Assembly (NCBI RefSeq): GCF_028682635.1
Contig: NZ_JANHLK010000009.1
Coordinates: 62,001 to 126,000, forward strand
Origin: Pseudomonas putida
GTDB taxonomy: Bacteria; Pseudomonadota; Gammaproteobacteria; Pseudomonadales; Pseudomonadaceae
DNA length: 64,000 nucleotides
Reading direction: 5' to 3'
Below, piece by piece: positions 20,320-27,697 of the stretch. Positions within the stretch are counted from its first letter, which is position 1. Every line of letters begins with the position of its first letter. The notes under the pieces were generated by a model. The model saw nothing but the letters and a program-made list of their open reading frames with translations, was not told the origin of the DNA and did no database searches. Made by a program: the position numbers and the translations under genes.

Positions 20320-20901
20320 ATGCGCAACGAATCCATTCGCTACCTGATTGTGCCGGGCTGGCAAGGATCGCCGGAAGATCATTGGCAAAGCCACTGGCAG
20401 AACAGCCTGCCGAACAGCGCAAGGGTGGAGCAGGCCGACTGGTTGACGCCGCGTCGTGAAGACTGGGTGGCGGCACTGGCCGAGGCGATTGCCGCCGACA
20501 GTACCCCGGTGATCCTGATCGCCCACAGTCTTGGCTGCATCACCGTCGCGCATTGGGCAGCAACCGCACCTGTGCAGTTTCTGCGTCAGGTACGTGGCGC
20601 CCTGCTGGTCGCGCCGGCGGACGTCGAGCGCCCGGCATGCGCCCCGGCCCTGCGCAATTTCGCACCGATCCCCACCGACCTGCTGCCATTCCCAAGCCAG
20701 GTCGTCAGCTCCGACAACGACAGCGCCGTCAGCGCGCCGCGGGCTTTGGAACTGGCGCGTAACTGGGGCGCGGAAGCAGGGATCCTCGCAGGTGCCGGGC
20801 ACATCAATGTGAAGTCGGGTCATCAGCGTTGGGAGCAGGGTTTTGCCTATCTCTATCGTCTGCAAAACCGCATGGAACACCACGCCCTGCGCCGCGCCTG
20901 A
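20320..20901 (+). CDS. RBBP9/YdeN-family alpha/beta hydrolase
   Basis: A 193-residue serine hydrolase of the RBBP9/YdeN family (LIVPGWQGSPEDHWQSHWQ near the N-terminus). The nucleophile serine is in AHSLGC (about residue 71), and acid and His candidates are in SSDNDSAVS and GAGHINVKSG. It has no signal peptide, so it acts in the cytoplasm. It sits between exbD and the sigma54-type activator with a sulfur-type motif in its promoter, and probably forms an operon with the activator (56-base gap). The substrate is unknown; an ester produced in sulfate-ester breakdown is a reasonable guess. Confidence 0.82.
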   Translation: MRNESIRYLIVPGWQGSPEDHWQSHWQNSLPNSARVEQADWLTPRREDWVAALAEAIAADSTPVILIAHSLGCITVAHWAATAPVQFLRQVRGALLVAPADVERPACAPALRNFAPIPTDLLPFPSQVVSSDNDSAVSAPRALELARNWGAEAGILAGAGHINVKSGHQRWEQGFAYLYRLQNRMEHHALRRA

Positions 20902-20957
20902 CCCTTTTGTCTTTTTCAACGCCCCCGTCCTTTGGCGGATTTGGGCGGGAGCCTGCC

Positions 20958-21881
20958 ATGAGTTTTGAAACCTTCGGCCAGCCGCTGCTGACCTTTCCCG
21001 ATGCGGAAAAAAGTCCCCTGAGCATCCGCGCCAAGGCGCTGGTATTCGTCGATCCGCGTTCGCGGCAACTGCGCCAGGAGCTGGAGCAACTGGCGCCGCG
21101 CTCGATCTCGGTGCTGATCCGTGGGGAAACCGGCAGCGGCAAGGAGCTGCTGGCGCGGCACATCCATCGCGCCAGTGATCGCGGTGGATTGTTCGTCTCG
21201 GTCAACTGCGGGGCAATCAGCCCGACCTACGCCGATGCCGAATTGTTCGGTTATGCCGCCGGCAGTTTCAGCGGCACGGCCAGCAGTCGCGCCGGGTGGT
21301 TCGGTTCGGCGAACGGCGGCACTTTGTATCTGGATGAAATCGGCGACCTGCCACTGCCGATCCAGATCAAATTGCTCGCCGCCCTGGAAAACCACGAAGT
21401 GACCCGCGTTGGTGCGCATCAACCAAGCCCGGTGGACGTGCGCCTGGTCGCCGCCACCAGCATCGACCTGGCCCAGGCGGTTGCCGCCGGAAAATTCCAT
21501 GAGCGGCTCTACCACTATCTCAGCGAAGGCCAGCTCGAACTGCCGGCCCTGCGCGAGCGGGTGGGTGACATCCTGTCCCTGGCCGAATATTTCCTCGGCA
21601 TCTACAGCCAGCGCCTGGACCTGCCAGTGCCACTGATCAGCGAGGCCGCACAAGCGGTACTTGAGAGACACAGCTGGCCGGGCAATACCCGGGAGCTGGA
21701 AAACGTCATTCACTTTGCGCTGTTGGTGAGTACCGGTGACGAGATCCTGCCGGAGCATTTGAATTTGCCTGATGAAGGTTTGGCGCAAATCGAACGGCAA
21801 CTCCGACAGATTCTTGGCAACGGCTCCGTCGCCGAAAAAGCAGCCTTGAAACACATTCTCAAAGACGCCGGCCTCCTGTAG
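20958..21881 (+). CDS. Sigma54-interacting AAA+ activator (SfnR-like) lacking a visible HTH
   Basis: A 307-residue bacterial enhancer-binding-type protein. Walker A (RGETGSGKELLARHIH), Walker B (GTLYLDEIGDLP) and the arginine-finger region (HSWPGNTRELENVI) are clear. There is no receiver or other sensory domain at the N-terminus, as in SfnR, a sulfur-starvation regulator of dimethyl-sulfone use. Two oddities stand out. The sigma54-contact loop GAFTGA reads GSFSGT, and the protein ends about 40-50 residues early with no Fis-type helix-turn-helix. The stop codon lies within a REP-like repeat. The ATG at 20958 has GGGAG six bases upstream; the longer frame from 20829 overlaps the hydrolase and is rejected. 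Confidence 0.8.
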   Translation: MSFETFGQPLLTFPDAEKSPLSIRAKALVFVDPRSRQLRQELEQLAPRSISVLIRGETGSGKELLARHIHRASDRGGLFVSVNCGAISPTYADAELFGYAAGSFSGTASSRAGWFGSANGGTLYLDEIGDLPLPIQIKLLAALENHEVTRVGAHQPSPVDVRLVAATSIDLAQAVAAGKFHERLYHYLSEGQLELPALRERVGDILSLAEYFLGIYSQRLDLPVPLISEAAQAVLERHSWPGNTRELENVIHFALLVSTGDEILPEHLNLPDEGLAQIERQLRQILGNGSVAEKAALKHILKDAGLL

Positions 21882-21957
21882 GAGCAAGCTTGCTCGCGAT
21901 TGGGCTTACGCGGTTTTTCTGGTCGGACGCCATCGCTGGCAAGCCAGCTCCTACAGT
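21876..21957. repeat. REP-like pair (hybrid A/B copy plus class B)
   Basis: TGTAGGAGCAAGCTTGCTCGCGA is a hybrid of classes A and B (core AGGAGCAAGCTTGCTCGCGA) and is followed by an inverted class B copy. The first copy overlaps the 3' end and stop codon of the sigma54-type activator. Confidence 0.8.
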
Positions 21958-21989
21958 TGAATGTGTGGGCCAGAGCTGTATGAACAAAA

Positions 21990-22036
21990 TGGAATATGAA
22001 AGTGAATAAAAGATATTGTTCGGGAATAAAAAATCC
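21990..22036 (+). promoter_or_regulatory. AT-rich upstream region of the orphan metQ
   Basis: GGAATATGAAAGTGAATAAAAG and GGGAATAAAAAATCCC (cores GGAATATGAAAG and GGGAATAAAAAATCCC) lie 100-140 bases before the start. Repeated GAATA units match half of the sulfur-type motif. Confidence 0.35.
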
Positions 22037-22132
22037 CGGTATTGTCCGCGTCACGCCAGCGATAGCACTTCACTGGCACTTAAATATCTAGCCGTCGCCA
22101 CAAGCGACCGTGATTTTCGATAAGGACACTGC

Positions 22133-22915
22133 ATGAAAAAGGTTCTGTTGTTCACCGCACTGGCGGCTGCCCTGACTGCGGGCCTGGCCCAGGCTGGCGA
22201 GAAACTGGTGGTGGCGGCGACCCCGGTTCCACACGCCGAGATTCTTGAGCTGATCAAGCCGACCCTCGCCAAAGAAGGCGTGGACCTGGAAATCAAAGTC
22301 TTCACCGACTACGTTCAACCGAACGTTCAGGTCGACCAGAAGCGTCTGGACGCCAACTACTTCCAGACCCTGCCATACCTGAAAAGCTTCAACGAAGGCA
22401 AAGGCACCAACCTGGTCACCGTGATTGGTGTTCACGTTGAACCGTTCGGTGGCTACTCGAAGAAAGTCAAAACCCTGGCCGAGCTCAAGGACGGCGCGAC
22501 CATTGCCATTCCTAACGAAGGCAGCAACAGCGGCCGTGCCCTGATCCTGCTGCAGAAGGCTGGCCTGATCGAGTTGAAAGACCCGAAAAACGCCGTGTCC
22601 ACGCCAAAAGACATCGCCAAGAACCCGCACAACTTCAAGTTCAAGGAGCTTGAGTCGGCCATGTTGCCGCGTGTGCTGGATCAGGTCGACCTGGACATGA
22701 TCAACACCAACTACGCGTTGGAAGCGGGCCTGAACCCGGCGAAAGACGCGCTGATCATTGAAGGTCCGGATTCGCCATACGTGAACTTCCTGGTAGCCCG
22801 TCCAGACAACAAGGACAGCGCCGCCATCCAGAAACTGGCCAAGGCCCTGACCAGCCCGGAAGTGAAAGCATTCATCGAGAAGAAGTACAGCGGCGCGGTA
22901 CTGCCAGCGTTCTGA
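22133..22915 (+). CDS. metQ: MetQ/NlpA-family substrate-binding protein (orphan)
   Basis: A 260-residue periplasmic binding protein of the MetQ/NlpA family. The signal peptide ends at LAQAGEK, without a lipobox cysteine, so it is soluble. The family core is clear: VKVFTDY-type segment FTDYVQPNVQV, LDANYFQTLPYLKSF, IAIPNEGSNSGRALILLQKAGLI and MINTNYALEAGL. It has no metN or metI next to it; the complete metNIQ set lies about 10 kb away (32015-34582), so it may feed that transporter or a different one. Methionine, a methionine derivative or another sulfur compound is the likely ligand. AAGGA lies upstream of the ATG, and a strong terminator follows. Confidence 0.88.
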   Translation: MKKVLLFTALAAALTAGLAQAGEKLVVAATPVPHAEILELIKPTLAKEGVDLEIKVFTDYVQPNVQVDQKRLDANYFQTLPYLKSFNEGKGTNLVTVIGVHVEPFGGYSKKVKTLAELKDGATIAIPNEGSNSGRALILLQKAGLIELKDPKNAVSTPKDIAKNPHNFKFKELESAMLPRVLDQVDLDMINTNYALEAGLNPAKDALIIEGPDSPYVNFLVARPDNKDSAAIQKLAKALTSPEVKAFIEKKYSGAVLPAF

Positions 22916-22944
22916 TTCACCAGGTAAACCTCTTCAAGGTTTTC

Positions 22945-22980
22945 AACGCCGACGGCTGATAGAGCGTCGGCGTTTTTTTA
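22945..22980 (+). terminator. Intrinsic terminator after orphan metQ
   Basis: A perfect 10-bp stem (AACGCCGACG / CGTCGGCGTT) with a 10-base loop runs into a T tract, 30 bases after the stop codon. Confidence 0.9.
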
Positions 22981-22983
22981 TCT

Positions 22984-23029
22984 TCCCACGCTCTGCGTGG
23001 GAATGCCTCCAGTCGCAGAGCGTGGGAAC
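22984..23029. repeat. Palindromic repeat (class C, CCCACGCTCTGCGTGGGA)
   Basis: CCCACGCTCTGCGTGGGAA, then an inverted half CGCAGAGCGTGGGAACGA. This is a separate Pseudomonas palindrome family and occurs once in this window. Confidence 0.75.
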
Positions 23030-23140
23030 GATCCAAGTGCGTAACCGCACATTAAAACCACTCGGCACCTAGCAGTTCTGCTAGGTGCCCGAGGCTCCGG
23101 TATGGGTGCAAGATTGGCCTTCGACCAGGAGGCTCCCGCG

Positions 23141-24118
23141 ATGACAGCTGTACCTACCCCTATGTGTCGGTATCACTATGACGCGCTGGACCAGATCACA
23201 GGGCTCGAGTGCGCCGACCAGGCCAGCGTGCAACGCTTCTATCGTCATCAGCATCTGGTAACGGAAAGGCAGGGACAGACCAGTCATTCTGTATTTCAGC
23301 ACGGCGAGCAACTGCTCGCCGTGCAATCGAGCGAGAACGACACCCTCAAGAGCCAGTTGCTGGCCACCGATCAACAGCGCTCCGTGTTGCAGCTGATTGA
23401 TTCGGTGGGGCCGTTGCCACAGGTCTACACAGCTTATGGTCATCATCGGGTGGAAAGCGGTCTGAGCAGTCTTCTCGGCTTTAACGGCGAACGTCTTGAC
23501 CCGGTGACCGGGTATTATTTGCTGGGTAACGGGCATCGGGCGTTCAACCCGGTGCTGATGCGTTTCAACAGCCCTGACCGGCTGAGTCCGTTTGGGCAGG
23601 GCGAGTTGAATTCGTATGCGTATTGTTTGGGGGATCCGGTGAATCTCAGTGATCCGACGGGGCGGTTTGCCGAAATAGGCCGATTGATCGCAAGCATGAT
23701 GAGTGTGTTGAATGTGCGACTGGGCATGTCCCGTCCCATCCCCGCCTATAACTTGGCCAAGGATGCCTTGAGATTGGGTGCATTGAGAAAATTACCGGCC
23801 AGACAGGCCTTTGCGGCAGCGAGCACGGTGACGGCCAGTAACGCGATACTCACCACAGGTCTGGTGGGGGTTGCAAGTGCCGCTGTGGCAATCGCCGATA
23901 AACCTGAGGCAGGCGCAATACTGGGGTATGTCACTTTAGGGCTGACAACGTTGGCGTTAGCATCGAGAGTGGGGACTTATTGGGCTGTGAAAAAGCCCGG
24001 GACTGAAGCTGCCTTGATGAGTTTTGTGACGAACAAGGGGCGGGTGCCTTCGAGCTCTATCGAGCTCCTTGCGCAGCAACCAGCTCCCAGAGCGGCCAAC
24101 ATTCGTCGCTCTATCTGA
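23141..24118 (+). CDS. Orphan RHS-repeat core-domain protein with variable C-terminus
   Basis: A 325-residue protein. Residues 1-175 are the end of an RHS/YD-repeat protein: YHYDALDQITG, then the RHS core GFNGERLDPVTGYYLLGNGHRAFNP and SPDRLSPFGQGELNSYAYCLGDPVNLSDPTGR (seen as cores LDPVTGYYLLGNGHRAFNP and NSYAYCLGDPVNLSDPTGR). After the core the sequence is unique, with hydrophobic segments (TTGLVGVASAAVAIADKP, LGYVTLGLTTLALASRV). In large RHS proteins the part after the core is a polymorphic toxin; here it is an unknown, possibly membrane-acting domain. The start at 23141 has AGGAGG eight bases upstream. No VgrG, PAAR or immunity gene is obvious nearby. Confidence 0.8.
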   Translation: MTAVPTPMCRYHYDALDQITGLECADQASVQRFYRHQHLVTERQGQTSHSVFQHGEQLLAVQSSENDTLKSQLLATDQQRSVLQLIDSVGPLPQVYTAYGHHRVESGLSSLLGFNGERLDPVTGYYLLGNGHRAFNPVLMRFNSPDRLSPFGQGELNSYAYCLGDPVNLSDPTGRFAEIGRLIASMMSVLNVRLGMSRPIPAYNLAKDALRLGALRKLPARQAFAAASTVTASNAILTTGLVGVASAAVAIADKPEAGAILGYVTLGLTTLALASRVGTYWAVKKPGTEAALMSFVTNKGRVPSSSIELLAQQPAPRAANIRRSI

Positions 24119-24142
24119 AGGCACATCAGAAAGGTTGGCCGG

Positions 24143-25339
24143 TCAATCCGGCCAATACCACGCCGGCTCATCCAGCATCCGCTGCCCAACAATCCCGGTT
24201 TGCCCGAGATTCTTCTCCAGTACGATGCAATTGCATTCAGGATCTTCCTGCAACGCCGAAATCAACCGCCGCGCATGGGACACCACCCACACCTGACACT
24301 GTGCGGACGCGCGGATGATCAAGCGCGCCAGCGCCGGCAGCAGATCCGGATGCAGGCTGGTTTCCGGTTCGTTCAGCACCATCAGCGTCGGCGGCCTGGG
24401 CGTCAGCAGCGCCGCCACCAGCAGCAAATACCGCAAGGTGCCGTCCGACAGCTCGGCTGCCGACAACGGTCGCAACAGTCCTTCCTGATAAAACTCGATA
24501 GCAAAACGCCCGCCGGCCAGCGGCTCGATGTGCAGGCGCGCGCCGGGAAAGGCGTCGCTGATCGCGTTGCGCAATGCCTCGGGGTCGCCGATTTCGATGA
24601 TGGTCTGCAACGCCGCCGCCAGGTCTCTGCCGTCGTGGTGCAGCACCGGGGTGCGGGTGCCCAGTTGTGGCTGACGCACCGGGGCGTCCGCGTCGCTGCG
24701 AAAGTGATCGTAGAAGCGCCAGCGGCGGATGAACTCGCGCATTTCCAGCACTTCTGGCGAGGTACGCAGGCTGCCGACCTGATCGAACAGGCTGTCGAAA
24801 TTCGGCGTGTGTTGAGCCAGCACGTCCCAACTGCGGTTGGCCCGAGCGCGGATCAGCGGGCCGTCGCGATCCACCAGCAGGCTCGCTGGCCGATAGAACG
24901 GCCCGGCCCACAGGCACTCGCGCTTGATCTGCGGGTCGAGGCTGAACCGCGACGGAATAGGCGTACTGTGCCCGGGCAGCATGAAGTGACCGTTGGAGTC
25001 GGGCAGCCCGAGGCTGATCGAGTAACCGAAGTCTTCCCCGGAAAATCCCAGCCGCAGGCGCTTCACGCCCCGTGGCACGGTCGCCTCGATCGGCACTTCG
25101 CCATTGCGCATGCGCCGGCTGATGGTTTCCGGACCGGCCCAGAAGGTCGAATGCAGTCCCCCCTCGCGGGCCAATGCATTGACCACACCGCCCTGGGCGG
25201 TTTCCGCCAGCAGGCGCAGCGCGCGGTAGAGATTGGATTTGCCACTGCCGTTGGGGCCCGTAATCAGGTTCAGCCGGCCCAGCGGAATCACCAGTTTATT
25301 GATCGAGCGGTAATTGGCCACCGCGAGGGTTTTTAGCAT
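24143..25339 (-). CDS. AAA-family (RecF/OLD-like) ATPase of unknown role
   Basis: A 398-residue ABC-type ATPase. It begins MLKTLAVANYRSINKLVIPL with Walker A GPNGSGKSNLYRAL at about residue 30. The signature-like LSDGTLRYLLLVAALL, Walker B LMVLNEPETSLHPDLL and a switch histidine (VVSHARRLI) come late, with an insertion between them. Such single-domain proteins (COG4637/AAA_21 type) resemble OLD nucleases without the TOPRIM domain, which I do not see here. The start 25339 (MLKTLAVANY) is preferred over the frame opening at 25402, which lies in a repeat. It may act in DNA repair or phage defence, but this is not shown. Confidence 0.78.
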   Translation of the reverse strand: MLKTLAVANYRSINKLVIPLGRLNLITGPNGSGKSNLYRALRLLAETAQGGVVNALAREGGLHSTFWAGPETISRRMRNGEVPIEATVPRGVKRLRLGFSGEDFGYSISLGLPDSNGHFMLPGHSTPIPSRFSLDPQIKRECLWAGPFYRPASLLVDRDGPLIRARANRSWDVLAQHTPNFDSLFDQVGSLRTSPEVLEMREFIRRWRFYDHFRSDADAPVRQPQLGTRTPVLHHDGRDLAAALQTIIEIGDPEALRNAISDAFPGARLHIEPLAGGRFAIEFYQEGLLRPLSAAELSDGTLRYLLLVAALLTPRPPTLMVLNEPETSLHPDLLPALARLIIRASAQCQVWVVSHARRLISALQEDPECNCIVLEKNLGQTGIVGQRMLDEPAWYWPD

Positions 25340-25360
25340 GAAGGACGTTCCCTGTGACCT

Positions 25361-25440
25361 TGTAGGAGCTGCCGCAGGCTGCGATCTTTTGATCTTTATC
25401 ATTCAAACGCAAAAGATCGCAGCCTGCGGCAGCTCCTGCA
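25361..25440. repeat. Palindromic repeat pair (class D, GTAGGAGCTGCCGCAGGCTGCGATC)
   Basis: Inverted class D copies (core AGCTGCCGCAGGCTGCGATC, followed by TTTTGATC) lie in the head-to-head gap between the ATPase and RND-pump genes. Confidence 0.85.
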
Positions 25441-25529
25441 GTGGAAATGATGATTATTGCGTAGGCGAAGATTAAACCCTGTTCTAAGCTGACAGACGAA
25501 TCGCGCCCGTTAAACGCAAAGGAGTCTGC

Positions 25530-26633
25530 ATGGCTGTTCCCGGATTGAAAATAGCGCTTGGCTTGAGCCTCCTGGCTTTGCTGAGTGCTTGCGACAAAGA
25601 AAAGCCGGTCGAGAAGGATCGGCCACGGGTTTTCGTGCAGGAGGTCAAGCTGGCCGACTACGCCGTCAACATCACGTTGACCGGCGATGTCCAGGCCCGG
25701 GTGCAAACCGAGCTGTCGTTCCGCGTCGGGGGCAAGATCATCCAGCGTACTGTGGATGTCGGCGACCGGGTTTCGGCCAGGCAGGTGCTTGCCAGGCTCG
25801 ATCCCAAGGACCTGCAGACCAACGTGGATTCGGCCCAGGCCCAGGTGGTCGCCGAGCAGGCGAAGGTCAAACAGAACGCCGCCGCCTTCGTGCGCCAGCA
25901 AAAACTCTTGCCCAAGGGCTATACCAGCCAAAGCGAATACGATTCCGCCCAGGCGGCCTTGCGCAGCACCCAAAGCTCGCTGGCGGCGGCCCAGGCGCAA
26001 CTGGCCAACGCCCGTGAACAGCTGAGCTACACGGCGTTGATTGCCGACGCGCCGGGCGTGATAACAGCACGCCAGGCCGAGGTTGGCCAGGTGGTGCAGG
26101 CCACGGTACCGATTTTCAGCCTGGCCCGGGACGGCGACCGCGATGCGGTGTTCAACGTCTACGAATCGCTGCTGGCCGAGCCGCCGTCGGATCGAGCGGT
26201 GGTGGTGAGCCTGCTGGATAACCCGGCGATCAAGACCACCGGGACCGTGCGCGAAGTGACCCCGGCCGTCTCCGAGCAAACCGGTACGGTGCAGGTCAAG
26301 GTCACCCTCGACGCCTTGCCGCCAGGCATGCAGTTGGGTTCGGTGGTGAGTGCCACCGCCAATACCCGGGGCAAATCCGCCGTGGAGCTGCCGTGGTCGG
26401 CGCTGACCAAAAACATCAGCCAGCCGGCGGTGTGGCTGGTGGATGGCGAAGGCAAGGCGCAACTGCACAACGTCACGGTGGGCCGCTACCTGACCGGTAA
26501 AGTCATCATCAGCGCCGGGCTCACCGGCGGTGAAAAAGTCGTGATCGCCGGGGGCCAGTTGCTGCACCCCGGTGTGAAGGTGGAAATCGCCGAAGACACC
26601 TACAAGGACCTGACTGCGGGGGCTCAGCCATGA
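25530..26633 (+). CDS. RND efflux membrane-fusion lipoprotein 1 (TriA-like)
   Basis: A 367-residue HlyD/AcrA-family periplasmic adaptor. A lipoprotein signal ends at the lipobox LLSAC (Cys at about residue 20). The lipoyl/barrel half (LSFRVGGKIIQRTVDVGDRV), the alpha-hairpin (about residues 90-170) and the second lipoyl half (IADAPGVITARQAEVGQVV) follow. It links the RND pump to an outer-membrane channel. It overlaps the second adaptor gene by four bases (ATGA). The pairing of two adaptors with one RND pump matches P. aeruginosa TriABC. Confidence 0.9.
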   Translation: MAVPGLKIALGLSLLALLSACDKEKPVEKDRPRVFVQEVKLADYAVNITLTGDVQARVQTELSFRVGGKIIQRTVDVGDRVSARQVLARLDPKDLQTNVDSAQAQVVAEQAKVKQNAAAFVRQQKLLPKGYTSQSEYDSAQAALRSTQSSLAAAQAQLANAREQLSYTALIADAPGVITARQAEVGQVVQATVPIFSLARDGDRDAVFNVYESLLAEPPSDRAVVVSLLDNPAIKTTGTVREVTPAVSEQTGTVQVKVTLDALPPGMQLGSVVSATANTRGKSAVELPWSALTKNISQPAVWLVDGEGKAQLHNVTVGRYLTGKVIISAGLTGGEKVVIAGGQLLHPGVKVEIAEDTYKDLTAGAQP

Positions 26634-27697
26634 AGCGCCTGCTATTGGTGTTCGCCAGTGTGATGCTGGCGGCCTGCTCGAAAGAAGAACCCGCTCCGGA
26701 GCCAGTGCGTCCGGTGCTGTCCATCAAGGTCAAAGCCCTCGACGAAGAAAACCTGGGGCGATTCGCTGGCAGCATCCAGGCCCGCTATGAAAGCAACATC
26801 GGCTTCCGCGTGCCGGGGCGCATTGCCAGTCGCAGCGTCGATGTCGGTGCCGAAGTCGAAAAAGGTGCCTTGCTCGCCACGCTCGACCCCACCGACCAGC
26901 AGAACCAGTTGCGTTCGGCCGAAGGCGACCTGGCGAGTATCCAGGCGCAGCTCATCAATGCCCAGGCCAGCGCCCGACGCCAGCAACAACTGTTCGATCG
27001 CGGGGTGGGCTCACAGGCGCAACTCGACAGTGCAATTACCGATCTGAAAACCACCCAGGCCTCGCTCGACCAGGCCAAGGCCGCGGTCAGCCAGGCCAGG
27101 GATCAGCTCAACTACGTTGAGTTGCGCTCCGATCACAAGGCCGTGGTCACGGCGTGGGCTGCCGAAGCCGGGCAAGTCGTCACCGCGGGCCAGCAGGTGG
27201 TGACCCTGGCGCAGCCGGACATCAAGGAAGCGGTGATTGACTTGCCCGACACCCTGATCGAGCAGTTGCCCGCCGACGTGGTGTTTCAGGTCGCCTCGCA
27301 ACTGAACCCGAGCATTACCACCACGGCCACCGTGCGTGAAATCGAGCCCCAGGCCGAAAGCGCAACGCGCACACGCCGCGCGCGCCTGACGCTGACCGAG
27401 ACGCCGCCCGCATTTCGTCTCGGCACGGCGATCAGCGTGACCTTGAAGAGCGCGGTCAAGCCGCGCATCGAACTGCCCCTGAGCGCCTTGCAGGAGGTCG
27501 ATGGTAAAAACCGCGTCTGGGTCATCGATGCGCAGACGCAAACCGTTTCCCCACGGGATGTCAGCATCGTCAGACGCACGGACAGCACGGTGGTGCTGGC
27601 CAACGATATCAAGGCCGGCGAGCGAGTGGTCAGTGCCGGTGTGAACAGCCTCAAGCCGGGGCAAAAAGTGAAAGTCGACGAGGGCAGCCCACAATGA
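26630..27697 (+). CDS. RND efflux membrane-fusion lipoprotein 2 (TriB-like)
   Basis: A 355-residue adaptor paralogous to the preceding one. The lipobox is VMLAACS (Cys at about residue 17). The lipoyl halves are IGFRVPGRIASRSVDVGAEV and RSDHKAVVTAWAAEAGQVV (core AVVTAWAAEAGQVV), with a coiled-coil hairpin between. The four-base overlap with the RND gene (ATGA) indicates tight coupling. The two adaptors are only moderately alike and are likely to have different positions in the assembled pump, as shown for TriA/TriB. Confidence 0.9.
   Translation: MKRLLLVFASVMLAACSKEEPAPEPVRPVLSIKVKALDEENLGRFAGSIQARYESNIGFRVPGRIASRSVDVGAEVEKGALLATLDPTDQQNQLRSAEGDLASIQAQLINAQASARRQQQLFDRGVGSQAQLDSAITDLKTTQASLDQAKAAVSQARDQLNYVELRSDHKAVVTAWAAEAGQVVTAGQQVVTLAQPDIKEAVIDLPDTLIEQLPADVVFQVASQLNPSITTTATVREIEPQAESATRTRRARLTLTETPPAFRLGTAISVTLKSAVKPRIELPLSALQEVDGKNRVWVIDAQTQTVSPRDVSIVRRTDSTVVLANDIKAGERVVSAGVNSLKPGQKVKVDEGSPQ

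Noticed and set aside
20829..20957. N-terminal extension of the sigma54-type activator
   Set aside because: It overlaps the 3' end of the hydrolase gene and lacks a ribosome site; GGGAG precedes the ATG at 20958.
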